The notes below the pieces were generated by a model that saw nothing but the letters and a program-made list of their open reading frames with translations, did no database searches and was not told where the DNA came from. Shown here piece after piece: positions 27,885-39,783 of a stretch of DNA of 64,000 nucleotides; within the stretch, counting starts at the first letter, position 1, and each line of letters opens with the position of its first letter. The stretch covers positions 15,380,545-15,444,544 of the forward strand of contig NC_088790.1 of assembly GCF_949628265.1 (NCBI RefSeq), read 5' to 3'. Origin of the DNA: Cloeon dipterum (Eukaryota; Arthropoda; Insecta; Ephemeroptera; Baetidae). Both the position numbers and the translations under genes were made by a program.

Positions 27885-28000
27885 CCTCGCGGATGCGGTG
27901 TCTTGAAGTGACTGCTTGTAGTGTGATGCGTTTATCGCCCCTCGCTCTTGTAAATATGTGCATTGACCTGTTTATGACCTGCTCTTTTCCACTTATTCGG
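27885..28000 (-). promoter_or_regulatory. Vitellogenin proximal promoter with nuclear-receptor direct repeat
   Basis: Read on the minus strand, two perfect AGGTCA half-sites spaced by 5 bp (forward TGACCT at 27964-27969 and 27975-27980) lie 80-96 bp upstream of the start codon. Between them and the ATG is a GATAAA (forward TTTATC at 27931-27936) and a CAGTCA initiator-like sequence. AGGTCA repeats are bound by nuclear receptors; ecdysone- and juvenile-hormone-responsive control of insect Vg genes is established. GATA-type sites also occur farther upstream (about 28125 and 28220). Function here is inferred from position and motif only. Confidence 0.5.
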
Positions 28001-28642
28001 CAATATTTGCTCCAATGACTTTAAACTACGCTTTTGACATTTCAAGCATTTTTCCTACTTGAGTAGTAATTAAAAATTATGCATGTCAGTTGGTGATAGA
28101 GGGTAGAATTTCTGGCAAATAACATGATAAGGCTTAACCCCCAAGAGGGCAACATCAAAATGGGCCCAAAACTCAGATGTTAAGATTTAATTGCGTTTAA
28201 TTAAGCAAATTGATCTCTTATCGGTGAATCTCCTCTGCGACCTCTTGACAAATTTTTTGGGTTGATTAAACGTGGGAATAAAAACAAAATAGTTAACTTG
28301 TAAGACTAACTTAATTTTTATTAGCTGCCAAAAAGGACAGAGATTAAAAATTCTTTTTGAAAGTTTCTAATCTAATACTAATTTGTGACAAGTGTACCTT
28401 TTTTGTATAAGCATTGAAAAATAGTAGTGAATCATAAAAGTTTAGGTTTTTAAAATCCAGCAGTCAAAATAACATACATTATCACAGCAGAAAATATTTC
28501 TTGTAATGCATGGAATTATAGTCATATCAGAAGTGCAGACATAAAACGATTAAAATAATTAACAATGAAGTAAAAAGATCATAAATCGAGACTCGTGCCA
28601 AACATTTCATAAGTAAATTTAAGTAAGTTTCTTCATTAGGCC
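28001..28642. other. Intergenic region between vitellogenin and the CRAL-TRIO gene
   Basis: AT-rich, no coding signal. It is the upstream region of the minus-strand vitellogenin gene, so distal regulatory sites are expected; GATAA-type motifs near 28125 and 28220 are the only ones I would point to. Confidence 0.5.
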
Positions 28643-28648
28643 TTTATT
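28643..28648 (-). terminator. Poly(A) signal of the CRAL-TRIO gene
   Basis: Forward TTTATT, AATAAA on the minus strand, about 100 nt downstream of the stop codon. Confidence 0.6.
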
Positions 28649-28745
28649 AACCATGCTTTTGTTCAAGGCATTTTGGAAAGCAAGACTAACATGCCTCTTC
28701 AGCGATGCCTCCAGAGAATGTTTGAGATTTCCTAAATAAGTTACC

Positions 28746-31491
28746 CTAGATTAGTTTTGGCTGTTGCAAAATGGCAGAGACATACTTGACAGCGTTAGCG
28801 GCCGCTTGTTCGTCCTGTATCGCCAAAGATGGGTCCAAGGAAGTGCCAATAAGCTCTTCTGCCCATTTCCCTGCGTGGTAGCCTGGTCCTTCTCCTCCCA
28901 GTTCCGCAGGCAGTTGATCTTTGTCCATGTGTTCGTGAAGTTTGCTCAAGTTGGCGCCGTGGAGCATAATCTGAAATACCATTTAGAATTGGTTTGTTAA
29001 GTAGAACTGAACACAAGGAAAAATTTATTTGCAAAAGTCATCATTATAATTTATTGTTTATTTTATAAAATATTGCAAAATTTGTGTTGTAAAATTTTTA
29101 ATAAAATGTTCAAATATTGTTTTGCTAGCATTCATTAAGTTTAATCAAATATATAAATTTACAACATTATTAGGGTTTCATAAATATGCTATATGTCGTA
29201 TGGTTTGCTTAATCTACACCTTCAATCTTAATAAAGTCAAAAAGTAGTTGGATTTAAAAATAAATTAATTTCATTATTTTTCGTAAAATTTCCTCCATAA
29301 AATTACTCAGGGTTTTGACAACTTGTATAGTAGGGTTATAATTATTGTTTCTAAGATAGATTTTTTTGACCTCTGGTCAGCACTTCCCGTGGGCTATGGG
29401 CTCACCCAGGTCCCATTAACACCACCAAGTGGATAACATGGGGGCTGAGTGGCCGCATAAGAGCTCGGGCCGAATGTGGCCATCTTTCCGCCTCCCTGCA
29501 CCGAGATCTTTTAATGAAATGCCAGACATTTGTCCCTAAAGCAGCTGGAAAGGTGCGAAAACCAGCAAATGGCAAATCGGCGCTGGTATGCCGCCCAGCC
29601 CGTTGAACTATTTGAGCATTTAGAGACACTAGATTTTAAAAATGAAAGCTGGATTAATGGCAATTTTAAAATAATTTTTGCGGGTTGTCTAACTTGTCCA
29701 TTAACTTGAAAGGCTAGAAAATTGTGACTGGTGGTTTTGCCCATTGCAAAAATCCGTATTAATTAATAAATAAATTTAAATATATACCAGACTTCCTAGT
29801 TAATTTAATAATTCAACTAAATTGCTATAATATACAGTACAAATATTAAGTAAAACTCATGTTTTTAGTCTCTTCAATGTCATACTAAAATTTTGGAGCG
29901 TAAAAGGAACACGTTTTCTATTGAACTTGTAAAAAATGACCAATTAAAGGAAATCAACATTAAATAATCACATACCTTATTTCGAGTTTTTTCCTTCAGA
30001 AATGGTTTTATGACCGACAGTGCAGCTTCCAAATACCAAGGCTGGCCGACCATGTGAATCGCTTTGAACCTCGCAGGGAAGGCGTCCTGAAAAAAGCATT
30101 GATTAGTCCTAAATAAAAATATGACATTCAATGAATCACCTGCAAACCCTCAAGCATAAGTTTCAGCGCTTTTGGGCTGAGTGCGCTCGTGTGTTTCAAC
30201 GAGAACCCAGTCCAGTCGACAATCACGATCAGGCCTGCCATCTGAGTTTGCTGGTCCTTGATTAGCTTCTCCAAGGAGAGCAGAAGCGCTCTGTAAATCG
30301 TCAGCAGCGAATACTCCTCGATATTCCAGTTACTTGCATAGATCATCAGAATGCGACGTCCTCTTTTATCGCACTTGAAAATCAATAAAAGATTTTAATT
30401 CAATTAATGAAACAAATAAAAGGAAATCACATTGCTTTCAGATAAGATTGTTTTTGATTGTGCTAGGTATTTATCAAATTGTTTTAATACAACTCACAAG
30501 GAAACTCTAGGCAGGCATGCTACGTTTATCTTTTTTAGCGAAAGGATTGATACCGAGTTCTATGCAACGAGTGAAGAAAATAAGAAATTTCCAATTTGAT
30601 GGAGTTTACGAATAAAAGAGATCAGAAAGATTAATGATGGAATAATTAACATGAGAATTGAGTCGAAATCGATTTGTGTCGACAATCATTGCCTATGAAC
30701 CCAAAATTCATCTAAATTGAGCAAAATCTTATTTTAAAATCGGTTAAGATATTTTTGATTATCTTTGTATCTAGCAGCAAAAATCATCAAACAAAACATT
30801 TCCACCACTAAAAACTCCTAAAAAGTTTCCTTGTTATTAAGCAAAAAGGCGCAACCCAAGAATATTATTTTAGTGTTATTTTTACATATTTTTTATCTGA
30901 TAAACACAGAAAAGTGTTAACAAACGCGACATTAGGAGCTAATAATGGGGCTATTCATGTTTTTGCAATGCCAGAGAGAAAACAGAGTTGCATAAAAAGC
31001 GAGAGTGACGGACGGTACCTGTGGCAGCACGCCGGGGATTCCGTCGAAAAGCGCCCGCCTGATGAGAGGGTCGTGCACGTTGAGGCCGACAAACAAGTGG
31101 CGATATTTTTGCCGGTACAAATAGTAATTGACTAACAAATTGAAACTAGCCTCAATCTTAAACTTGCGAGCATTCAAAAAACGCAGCAAAAACTCATCCT
31201 CCGTGCAGAGAAAACCTTTGGGGAAACATTTCACAAACACATCAACTCAACATGCAAAAGTTCAAAAATCTCGAGAGGGAAAATCAATGCACTTCTAACA
31301 AAAGGGAATTATTGTTTTATAGTTTTTCTTTTTATGTTTTATCTCTTACCGACATCCGGCCTGGTTGGCAAAAGATCCCTGATGGCCGCGATGGACTGCG
31401 TTTTGGTCAAAAGTTGAGGCTTGGCTGGCAGATCATTATTTTCTGAAGTAGGACTTGACAGATTCCACTGATATTCTAAGTACTCGGACAT
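28746..31491 (-). CDS. Clavesin-like CRAL-TRIO domain protein
   Basis: Five coding exons on the minus strand: 31491-31350, 31215-31019, 30373-30140, 30086-29976, 28970-28746; 302 aa, typical for insect alpha-tocopherol-transfer/clavesin relatives. The N-terminal helical part carries DEFLLRFLNARKFKIEASF (residues ~54-72, CRAL-TRIO-N), followed by the lipid-binding CRAL-TRIO fold (~105-265) with GRRILMIYASNW, GLIVIVDWTGFSL, FPARFKAIHMVGQPWY, and VIKPFLKEKTRNKIMLHG, then LPAELGG, the family's usual end of the lipid gate. Such proteins carry hydrophobic ligands (retinoids, tocopherol) or phosphoinositides in the cytosol. A 51-nt intron (31494-31544) sits directly before the start codon, whose ATG is two bases into exon 2 of the transcript. 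Exact ligand cannot be predicted. It is divergent from the TXNDC9 gene. Confidence 0.9.
29360..29640. mobile_element. Transposable-element fragment in intron 4 of the CRAL-TRIO gene, repeat copy B
   Basis: A ~280-bp GC-rich block interrupts an AT-rich intron. Its right half (29516-29625) matches the repeat at 1714-1815. The left half (agcacttcccgtgggctatg..., gggccgaatgtggcc) looks like retroelement-derived sequence, but I cannot assign a class. It has no exon role in the host model. Confidence 0.45.
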
Positions 31492-31545
31492 TCCTGTGAA
31501 TTACACAGAAGTAAATTATTGGATTATATTTTAATACGGCTTACA

Positions 31546-32371
31546 TAATTCGAAATTCACTTTCCCCTGACATATCGCTATGGCAGCGCTTTTTCCCAGC
31601 AACTCCTCACAATGAAACACAAATTTGAGTGTTGCAAAAATCGCTCAAAAATCCAAATCCAACCCGTTGTCGAAGGTTACTGAGAAAAGCGATACAAAAC
31701 AAAAATAACAAAACAAGAATTGGCAACAGCTGCAAAAATTACAGAAACACCAGAAATACAACTTTTTCTAATTGACAAGGGCGACGAAGTGCTACGTGTG
31801 GAAGATCCAAAACAAATTGAATGTGTGCGTCTTCCTTTTTTTACTGCAGTGTTTTTTTATGATTATTGTAACTCTTCGCACAGCGCAAAATGGAAATTGG
31901 CCCCAATAAAGATAATAGGCACAAGGGCGGAACTCTACTGAATTCCGGAAATTTAACAATAAATTTTTACGAAAATAGCAACATACATACCTTAAGAACG
32001 GGTTTGCGAGGTATGTAAGTTTAAATTTGTTCAAAAAACATAGGTAATCAGGGAATGGGTTAATAGGGAGAGTTCAGACTGATTCAGACACGAAAATGTT
32101 TTGTTTTGAAGTTCATAGTGTCGCCGCGAATTCCCCCAAGTCCTGAGCCAATCACAGTCCGCGATAACGGCATTTCCGCGGAAAATATTTGCCTGTCATA
32201 ACATTTATTTTATTTTTGCATTTCGACACAGGGAGCGCTGTTGCTCGTTCAAAAATAGTTCAAACTCTTTAAAGCCCGCTCGCCCGCTGAAGAGGTTATC
32301 AGCGCTGCCTGGTGATTGGAGCGGGAAGCTTCTTGACAGCTGAGGCTGAAGGTGTGGCCTGGACCTGGAGA
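31546..32371. promoter_or_regulatory. Shared promoter region of the divergent CRAL-TRIO and TXNDC9 genes
   Basis: The first exons of two divergent genes are separated by under 1 kb. The left part (31545 to about 31700) is the probable 5' UTR exon of the CRAL-TRIO gene, with donor gtaagc at 31544-31539 on the minus strand. Around 32110-32200 is a CpG-richer block with an inverted CCAAT-like gagCCAATCAC, which probably belongs to the TXNDC9 core promoter. Transcription starts are not determinable here. Confidence 0.45.
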
Positions 32372-32383
32372 ATGGAGAAGTGA
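32372..32383 (+). CDS. Minimal upstream ORF in the TXNDC9 5' UTR
   Basis: ATG GAG AAG TGA encodes a three-residue peptide (MEK) inside the inferred first non-coding exon, whose donor is at 32473 (aaag|gtaatt). If transcription starts upstream, ribosomes would meet it before the main start. The context gagaATGg has a +4 G but no purine advantage at -3 beyond 'g'. Translation is unproven. Confidence 0.3.
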   Translation: MEK

Positions 32384-32761
32384 ACCAGCTACCAGCCGCT
32401 ACAGGAAGTCAACAAGAAATCGCCGCCCACATAAACCACACTACGGTTTTTACTTGTTTTTCGCCAAAAAAGGTAATTATCTTCATTGTTTTTCACGCTA
32501 AATTAATATTTCCATCCATACTCGTAAGCTTGCGAAGGAGTTTTAGGTCTATCCTTTTTATTTTTTGTGTAAAATCAAATCAAAGTATCGTCTTGCCTTT
32601 TACGGATCGGTAATTTTTTTCTCACATGCGTCGCTACTGCTAAATAATGTGATACACACTACATAATGTCATGAATTTTCAATTAATTAATTACATTCAC
32701 ACTCAAATAATGAACGAATCATGCATGTCTAGAATGATTAATATTTATTCTAGATAAAGAA

Positions 32762-33946
32762 ATGGACCAAATTGTTCAGAGCCAAGTGAAAGAGGTGCTC
32801 CAAAGAGTTGAGCAGCATGTGGACTCCGAAATTGAAAAACTGGAAAAGCTGGATATTGATGACTTTGAAAAACTTCGTGAGAGGAGACTCGCCAACATGA
32901 AGAAGGAAGCTAAACTGAAGCAAGAGTATCTGGCAAAGGTATATATAATACCATTACATATTTAATTCCGCAGTACATAAATAATTTTTCTGGTACAGGG
33001 GCATGGCGAGTACAACGAAGTGGCTGATGAGAAGGAGTTCTTTGAGTTGACAAAAAAGTCTAAAAATATCGTCTGCCATTTTTACAAAGATGACACTCCC
33101 AGATGCAAGATTGTTGATCACCACTTGAAGGCCTTGGCCCCGAAACACCTTGAAACTCTTTTCTGCAAGTTGAATGTCGAAAAGTGCCCGTTCCTTACTG
33201 GTATGATGCCTTTTCAGCCCAATTTATTTTAGGATCTCACAAAAGCGCAGAAAATGGTCATTTTTATTTCCCAGTCCAGAATATTTTTATTTTGCAGTGT
33301 TATATTTTTAAATTAATTCAATGTTCTCAGATGTCAATTGTTTTTTTCAAATCCTTCAATTTATGGTTTCATATTATTTAAACAGCTAACAAGGAAGTTT
33401 AAATTGCATTTAATAAATTAACGGCTACACATTTTTAAATGACCCAAGACAAGTCCAGAAATGTTAAAAAATATATTTTGAAAGGTTTTGTTTACGCTAG
33501 AGCTTTTAAACTGCACTATTTTGGTAATTTCTCGTTGGATTTTATAAAATAAAAATAAGGAAAAAAAATACCCACAGTCTGGAAAATTCAGAAAAACAGG
33601 CCATTGAAAATTCCAGTCAATGTTGAAGAACCATTTTTTTAATATTATTTAAAAATGTTTATCCTTTCTAGGCCGGCTGAGGATCAAAATCATCCCGACC
33701 ATTTCTCTTGTGGTGGACCAGAAAACCAAGGACTTTATTGTCGGATTCACCGACCTCGGAAACCGTGATGATTTTACCACCGAAGTGCTTGAATGGCGGA
33801 TTGCCCAGGCTGGCACAATCAACTACAGTGGAGACCTGTCCACCCCTCCCGATCAGGCCGAACGCAAAACAAGGTCTTTGCTGGGCCAGACCAAGAGCAT
33901 CCGGGACAAAGACGACGACGAAAGTGACGGACTGGACAGTGACTGA
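32762..33946 (+). CDS. TXNDC9: Thioredoxin domain-containing protein 9
   Basis: Coding exons 32762-32938, 32999-33200 and 33672-33946; 217 aa against about 226 in human. A non-coding exon ends at 32472 and the coding exon begins at 32754. The N-terminus is a charged coiled coil (~1-55, ending [16 protein letters not shown]); the thioredoxin-fold (~65-170) has [50 protein letters not shown] and [23 protein letters not shown]. The usual CxxC pair is reduced to a single Cys as in all TXNDC9 proteins, so it is not a redox thioredoxin. The family binds the CCT/TRiC chaperonin and affects actin and tubulin folding, in the cytosol. The C-terminus is acidic ([13 protein letters not shown]). No canonical AATAAA is seen close downstream. 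Confidence 0.94.
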
Positions 33947-35189
33947 TCTCTTAAATCCAAGCTGGCTGCATTCCATGGCATCTTTCCCTTTGCTATCTGC
34001 TCGAAAGCGCACTTATTTTTCTTATATTGGCTAATCAATTGGTATAACTGCATACACACTGTGTTAAGGTGTAAAAAGATAAAAAATTACTAATTTATTC
34101 TAATTCTCTGCAGTTTTATTTTTTATTCAGCAAATTGCTTTAGTTGATTTATTTGGTTGTTGAAATTGAAATGTATAATCGTCTAGGATCTTCATATTTG
34201 ATCTGAAGGAAACCATTTTAACGTTATGCTTCCAAAAATTGGCAAAATATTTTGGTTTGTGTTAAAGTATCAGCAATTTTATTGCACCTTTGCTCATCTA
34301 TCAGCTTAAAATATTTCAGCAACCGCAATTAAAACAACAAGGAATTAAAAAAACCGACAGTTGAAACAATCGCTGATTGGGATTTTTTATGTAGCAATTA
34401 AAAAAGAATTTAAGAAAATGCCCTTAATTTTCAAAATCAATTTTGCTTAATTTAGATGACATTTAGTGCATTATACAATGTTTGTTTTCACATACCAATC
34501 GGCGGGTCTCTTTCGACACTCCGTATAATAGCTCAAATTTTTCGCTAAATCTAAATTTTCTGAATTGATCTTATGATATTAATCTTACATGGAAACGAAA
34601 GTAGGACTTTTTGTAGATATGCAACTTTCGACACTCTTAAGTATACATGGTTGCATACCTTGACTATTGCAGGCGTCCTGAGCCAACATTCCTGCCACTG
34701 ACTGCAATTCGCTATTTTAATTTAGTAATGTTGCATCTTAATTTCAATATATTCAAACATAAACAAATTCTTTCTAATTTTATTTCTTTTATTTTATTAA
34801 AAAAGTCTCCTATTCTAGATAGATAATTTTTTATTTGTGACATTGACAGATCCAACAAAAAAATAAATACCTTTTCTTTAACCAAGTTTAATTTTCACCG
34901 TGTTATCGCTAAAATTTGTTCCTACGTGATAATTTAATGAGGCACAAAATTAATTTAAAGATAGAGTTGTGATTAAACAGATTTGATAATATGACAGATT
35001 TAGAAAAATAAGAATCTTTCGATGAAAAGACGTAAATAGTTAGTTTTAGTTTCTTTGGCATGGAATTAAATTGGTTAAAATCCCATCACTATCATTCGCA
35101 CTCCTATACGGTCAATTTAAGGGTCGATTCTTCATAACAAGTACGAGAAATATAGTTGAAAAATCTAATCGCAAAGACCTCAAGCTTCA
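33947..35189. other. Intergenic sequence 3' of TXNDC9
   Basis: The TXNDC9 3' UTR occupies the first part; beyond that the sequence is AT-rich with no coding or RNA gene signal and no clear repeat. Confidence 0.6.
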
Positions 35190-35860
35190 ATTTCTTAATT
35201 TATTATGAATGAAGTTTGGATTTGGAGAAACTTTAGGGAACATTGTCTTATTTGCACATTCGATGCACCGTGGATTGAATCGAAGACTCGAATTGCAGCG
35301 ACGAGAGCAAGAGCTGGAGAGTGCGGCATTCCAAAAGTGGCGCCTCGCGAGAGCGAAGATGCGCCGCGCGCGGATGGCGGCGGAGAAGATTTTGCGCTGA
35401 TGCCGCACGGCGCCGCACAGCACACAATGCAACGGCCAGTGAAGAAGGGGCAGCGATAGAGGGGGTAAAATAAGGACAGGACGTGAGCGAGTGCGCCTCT
35501 GCGCGAAAAGGGCCCGTTTCCCCCAAATGGCGGGGCCCAGCAGGCCCCCGAGCGCCGCCCGCGGCCACCGTTAGCGCTCAGGTGAGTACCCTGGCGTCAG
35601 GACTCGGCTCAGCCGGGCCTCAAACACCACAGCCGGACGATTTGCCGCCGCGAGGGCCGTCCGCGGGGCCGGTTGGGCCCCTTGCTTGCCCAACGTGCCC
35701 GGCCGCGAGGCTTGAACGCCGGCCAACTCGGCCGCCTTGGCAAATTCAGCGCCGATTCGAACACGCTTCTCGCTGGCCGAGAGGAGAAGTGAAGGTGCTT
35801 TGTTTTGAATTGCACTCGGCAAACATCTGGGGCGAGTTCCAACATCACTCTATTTATTTT
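35190..35860 (+). promoter_or_regulatory. CpG-island-like block with candidate first exon and splice donor
   Basis: The GC content jumps sharply (runs such as cgccgcccgcggccaccg) in otherwise AT-rich sequence. A near-consensus splice donor on the plus strand (gctcag|gtgagt, intron start 35582) lies in it. Several overlapping frames are open on both strands, as expected of GC-rich DNA; none resembles a known protein. The likeliest reading is promoter plus 5' UTR exon of a plus-strand gene with a very long first intron. No acceptor with a convincing coding exon was found in the following 28 kb. Confidence 0.4.
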
Positions 35861-36530
35861 GTTGCGGCTTACTTTTTAATTCGTACTAGCAGTGCAATTC
35901 AAGTTTAGAATCCTTTTCAAGGGAGGCTAAATTAAATTGTTAGAAGATTTAATTTAACAGCAAAATTATTCATTCGTTAATTATAAATTTAAATTCAACT
36001 GCTATATTCTCTCTCGGCTAATTAATGATTCAAAAATCAAAGAGAGGGTGTTTCTTTTTAAAATTAAAATTTTATTTTTATTTGTTTGTAAATAACAAAT
36101 ATTTTTAAAAGCATCCCATTAAAACGAATTTTTGTCTGGTAATTGCATCTATCACATATAAAAAATAGTATTATTTTGTCTTTCCATGCAATCTTTAAAA
36201 AAACATCTAAGGAGGAAAATCCACTTTTTAATAATTGTTTTCTCTTCCGAGTTAAATTTAATCACACAGTAGGTTTTTGTACAATCTTGGTAGGACCTAA
36301 TTAAAATCTGGAGCCAAGATCTTTACCACTCATCATTACAGAAAAATTTGAATCGGCCAAAATTATCATCAAAATATTTTGAAATCAAATAAACTTATCC
36401 ATAGAAGCTGTTTACTTTAAAACTAGAAATTGAACGAAAGTTAATACAAATTAGTTTTCAATATCAATTAAAGCTGCATGCAAGTCGATGGAAGAAGACA
36501 TCATTATAATTGAATAACCGCTATAAATAA
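35861..36530. other. AT-rich spacer
   Basis: Strongly AT-rich; no feature seen. Confidence 0.6.
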
Positions 36531-36970
36531 CCCGAGCATTGCGTGATTTATTTGGATAATTAAGTCAGCCTTGACACTAAGTGGGTGATAGCCGAAGTTA
36601 TTCAACAGATAATAATTTCTGCTCTGCCGCTGGAAATCGCAAAGGTCAATTGCTGGAGGCGATAAAAGTGCGAGACAAAGCGCGATTTGAATGCGTGTTC
36701 TCCGCGGCGGGCCGAATGAAGCAACCAAAACAGACACACGCCGCGCGCGGCCTGCTGCTCTCCCAACCGACCGAACCGAACACACACAGTATTGATTCTG
36801 CGCGAATCGCACGACAGAGTGAGCATGCTGGACCAAAACCGCAAAAGCATTTAGCCACATTATGCTCTGCCGTCCGCGTGTTATTCGTAGCCGCGCGAAT
36901 TTTTCCCAAAATTACATAAAAGCGGACTTGCGCCGCTTGTTTTCCCAGATTTATGACCGACTGGTTGCAA
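36531..36970. other. GC/CpG-rich island 1 of the desert
   Basis: First of about 20 GC-rich blocks embedded in AT-rich sequence. It contains acacgccgcgcgcggcctgc and several AT-core homeodomain-like motifs at its ends (gattta, ttataa, ttatgac). Long overlapping open frames on both strands reflect low stop-codon density, not coding. Confidence 0.4.
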
Positions 36971-37456
36971 TAATGAGCTTTTTCAAAGCTGCTTTTACGC
37001 CTCGAATTTTTGTGCTTGTTTACTTTAAAACTTAAAAATAGATAGCTTTTTTTAAATTTGGGAAATTAAATTGGTCAATACTTGTGCAGAAAAAATATGC
37101 ATTTAATCCTCACAAGGAAACTCTATAGGGATGCTCATGACGTTGAAGTTTTTTCTGATTTAAGAATGTATATTTTAGTTTTAAATCGATTTTGAAAATT
37201 TTCGTTTTTTATTCACAGCTCCACGTATTGCTAAAATCGTAGAGAGTAATCAATGTGTACACATTATCTAGGTCTTTTTAATTTACAAAAAGTCAATAAA
37301 TATTTTGTTAGAAATTTAAACGCAACATTTTTAGAGTGAATTTATAAGTTGAGTAGTTAATTTAAAAAAAGTATAAAATTAACAAAATTAAGTATTTTTA
37401 TGTTGTGTGTGTATTTTGTATATTTTTAAAAATCTTCTAACTCATTGTATATAGCT

Positions 37457-37886
37457 GTAGCGGTACAACAACGCGGTCCTCCTTTTTGTTGTACCGCTTC
37501 ATTAGTCACGTCGGGGTCACCAATTTGGGAGATTGAAGAGGGATGAAATGATGAAGACCGATGAATTCAGATGAAGAATTTGGTTGGTGTATTGGTTACA
37601 GTTGGAAATCCGATCGGATGCTTAATCAAAAACCAGAACTGAAATGGTTTACAATAATAAGTTACAAATTCTTTAGTTTAACTGACGGTTGGACTCACCC
37701 CTTTGAATCGGGTTCTGCACAGTTAAACGAATCACGTCAGCACTGTGTGGCTGACGGACGAAAACTGAATTTTTATTTTAAAATCATCTTTCTGCTGTTA
37801 AACAATAATGCAAAATTACAATAATTCAAACCGCCGACAATTGTTGGCTTCCAACATAAAGGAGGACCGCGTTGTTGTACCGCTAC
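37457..37886 (-). mobile_element. LTR-retrotransposon-derived element, copy 1
   Basis: 430 bp bounded by a perfect 29-bp inverted terminal repeat (37457-37485 and 37858-37886; gtagcggtacaacaacgcgg...). The left end also contains a second inverted copy of agcggtacaaca (about 37485-37500). Read on the minus strand, TTGGTGACCCCGACGTGAC occurs at 37524-37506, which resembles the segment found just after the 5' LTR (tRNA primer site) in arthropod retrotransposons. The longer part on its right is homologous to copy 2 at 39784-40033. No coding region remains. A clean target-site duplication is not visible. Confidence 0.6.
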
Positions 37887-38154
37887 TTAGCTAATAATTG
37901 TGTAAAAATATTTAACAAAAGATAAGAAATTTGCAATTATAAAATCATAACTGCGGGGCTACTCAAAACTGAAAGGTTTCATTAAATTATACTTTTTTTT
38001 ATAAAAATTCTATATTATTACTGTCAATTAGAATTCAGAGATAAATTACAAATAAATGGAAAATCATCAGGCTATATATCAAAGGGAAAATGAACCTGAA
38101 AATTTCCTTTAAGAAAATTACCGCTTGCGTAATCAACAAAGAATATAGTAATTA
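37887..38154. other. AT-rich spacer
   Basis: AT-rich; no feature seen. Confidence 0.5.
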
Positions 38155-38560
38155 TCCTCTATCCTCGATGCGGGCAAACACATGACGTTTCGCGTATCGC
38201 CCCACCCATCCGTCCGGCATTCCTAAGGATGCCCTTTCTGTCCTGGCCACGTACCTGAAAACCAGTTTTTACTTAAATATGCGCGCGCGAATATCGCCGC
38301 AAATCGTCTTGTAACTTATTTTTACAGCACGCGTGTATAATGAGCGAGGAACCATATTTATACATACGCGCGCGCGCCTCTAATTGTGCAATTATCGCGC
38401 CTCGACACCGACCGACAACACACATACACAAGACAAAGTGCACTCGCAGCGAGCAGGATCTCGAGAAACAATGTCCTTCTTCTCAGGTTACGACAACTAT
38501 TATTGTTTTGTTACCAACGCACAGTGGGATTATTCAGAAAATATTCAAGATCGTCTTTAG
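38155..38560. other. GC/CpG-rich island 2 of the desert
   Basis: Contains gtttcgcgtatcgccccacc, two cgcgcgcg stretches (about 38282 and 38368) and CA-rich sequence. No exon supported. Confidence 0.4.
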
Positions 38561-39783
38561 TTGCAAATCATTATCGGTGCTATTGCTCCCCATTAGTTTG
38601 GTTAAGGTTTGTTGACATGAAATATTATATGTTGAAATTTTTATGGTTCCAGAAACTAAATTATGTATAAGGCAATCGGCATTTTTTCCTTAAAGCACAA
38701 AATTAATAATGAGCACAAATCACGCAATTTAAAGACTATCGGTACACACTCAAATTTCCTTCAGCCCTCCTGAATCACCTAAAACTTTCCTATAATCTAT
38801 AAAACCACAAAAATAACCCTTCCTGACACCATTTATTGCTCAGCATTCTAATGTTTGTGATAAATCATTACCTAGTTGAAGGTATCTAAGCAACTTTTAA
38901 AATTGTTTTTTATCAGGGCTTTGAAATTCAGACGATCGTTTTTGCTGGAAATTTTTGTTGGACCATTAAATTTGCGCCAATCATGCAATTTAAGCCAATT
39001 GAACAATAACTAAAATTGTCTAAAACCGCCTTAAACTGCCAACACCGTTTAAGAGGCGTCTGATAACAGTCTAAACCAGCTTAAAGCCATGTAAAAGTGT
39101 AAATTTTTGCTTCACACTAGGAATTTTTTAAACGCTATCATATGTTGAACTTTTTATATAAAACTGTCAGTAAAAACAGTTTCTAAACGCGCGGAAGGAT
39201 GTAAGTTATTCTGTTGCTTTTTTAGACCTGTTGGAAAATAGACATATATAACTGTTAACATTTTGGCTCTCCGTGATAATTGGGATGTAAAGATGTCTAA
39301 AAAAACTATTTAAACCATCAACAATTCAACGCAAACAACAGTCTAAAACTCACAGCTCGTTACTCATTGTTATTATGGGGAATATTCAATTTAACGGCGT
39401 AATTAAATAATTAAATCTTCTATTTTTCAATGCGAAATTAACAAGAACTTGACACAAAATAACAATTTCCTCCGTGATTTGATCTTGTCAATCAACATCC
39501 AATGTTTTAGCCCCATTTGACTATTCAATTTGGCATTTGATTGATTAAAATAGACCCATTTTAAGCATAATCCCTTCAAAAAATGTATAGTCAGTGGTTG
39601 ACTGGCCACATAAAATTTTCAGCCTCTTAATATGTATTTTTTTTTGTAAAACGAAAAAAAGAATGAGCCGCTAACGTCTGTCCTCGCTTGCCATAATACA
39701 AATTTAAAGTGGGAGCAAGGTGCGATCCTTAAAAAGTATGTTGTGACGTTTGATTTCTGGGGGATAGAAGGGGGTATGACGCA
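38561..39783. other. AT-rich spacer with degenerate TTTAGAC-type repeats
   Basis: AT-rich. Around 38995-39110 and 39330-39360 there are several copies of a short motif (gtctaaaac, cgtttaagaggcg, cagtctaaac) that also recurs elsewhere in the window. No exon seen. Confidence 0.4.

Noticed and set aside
35209..35400. Arg/Glu-rich coiled-coil-like frame (63 codons) at the start of the CpG block
   Set aside because: Composition follows the GC-rich sequence; other strands and frames are equally open and no homologue is recognised.
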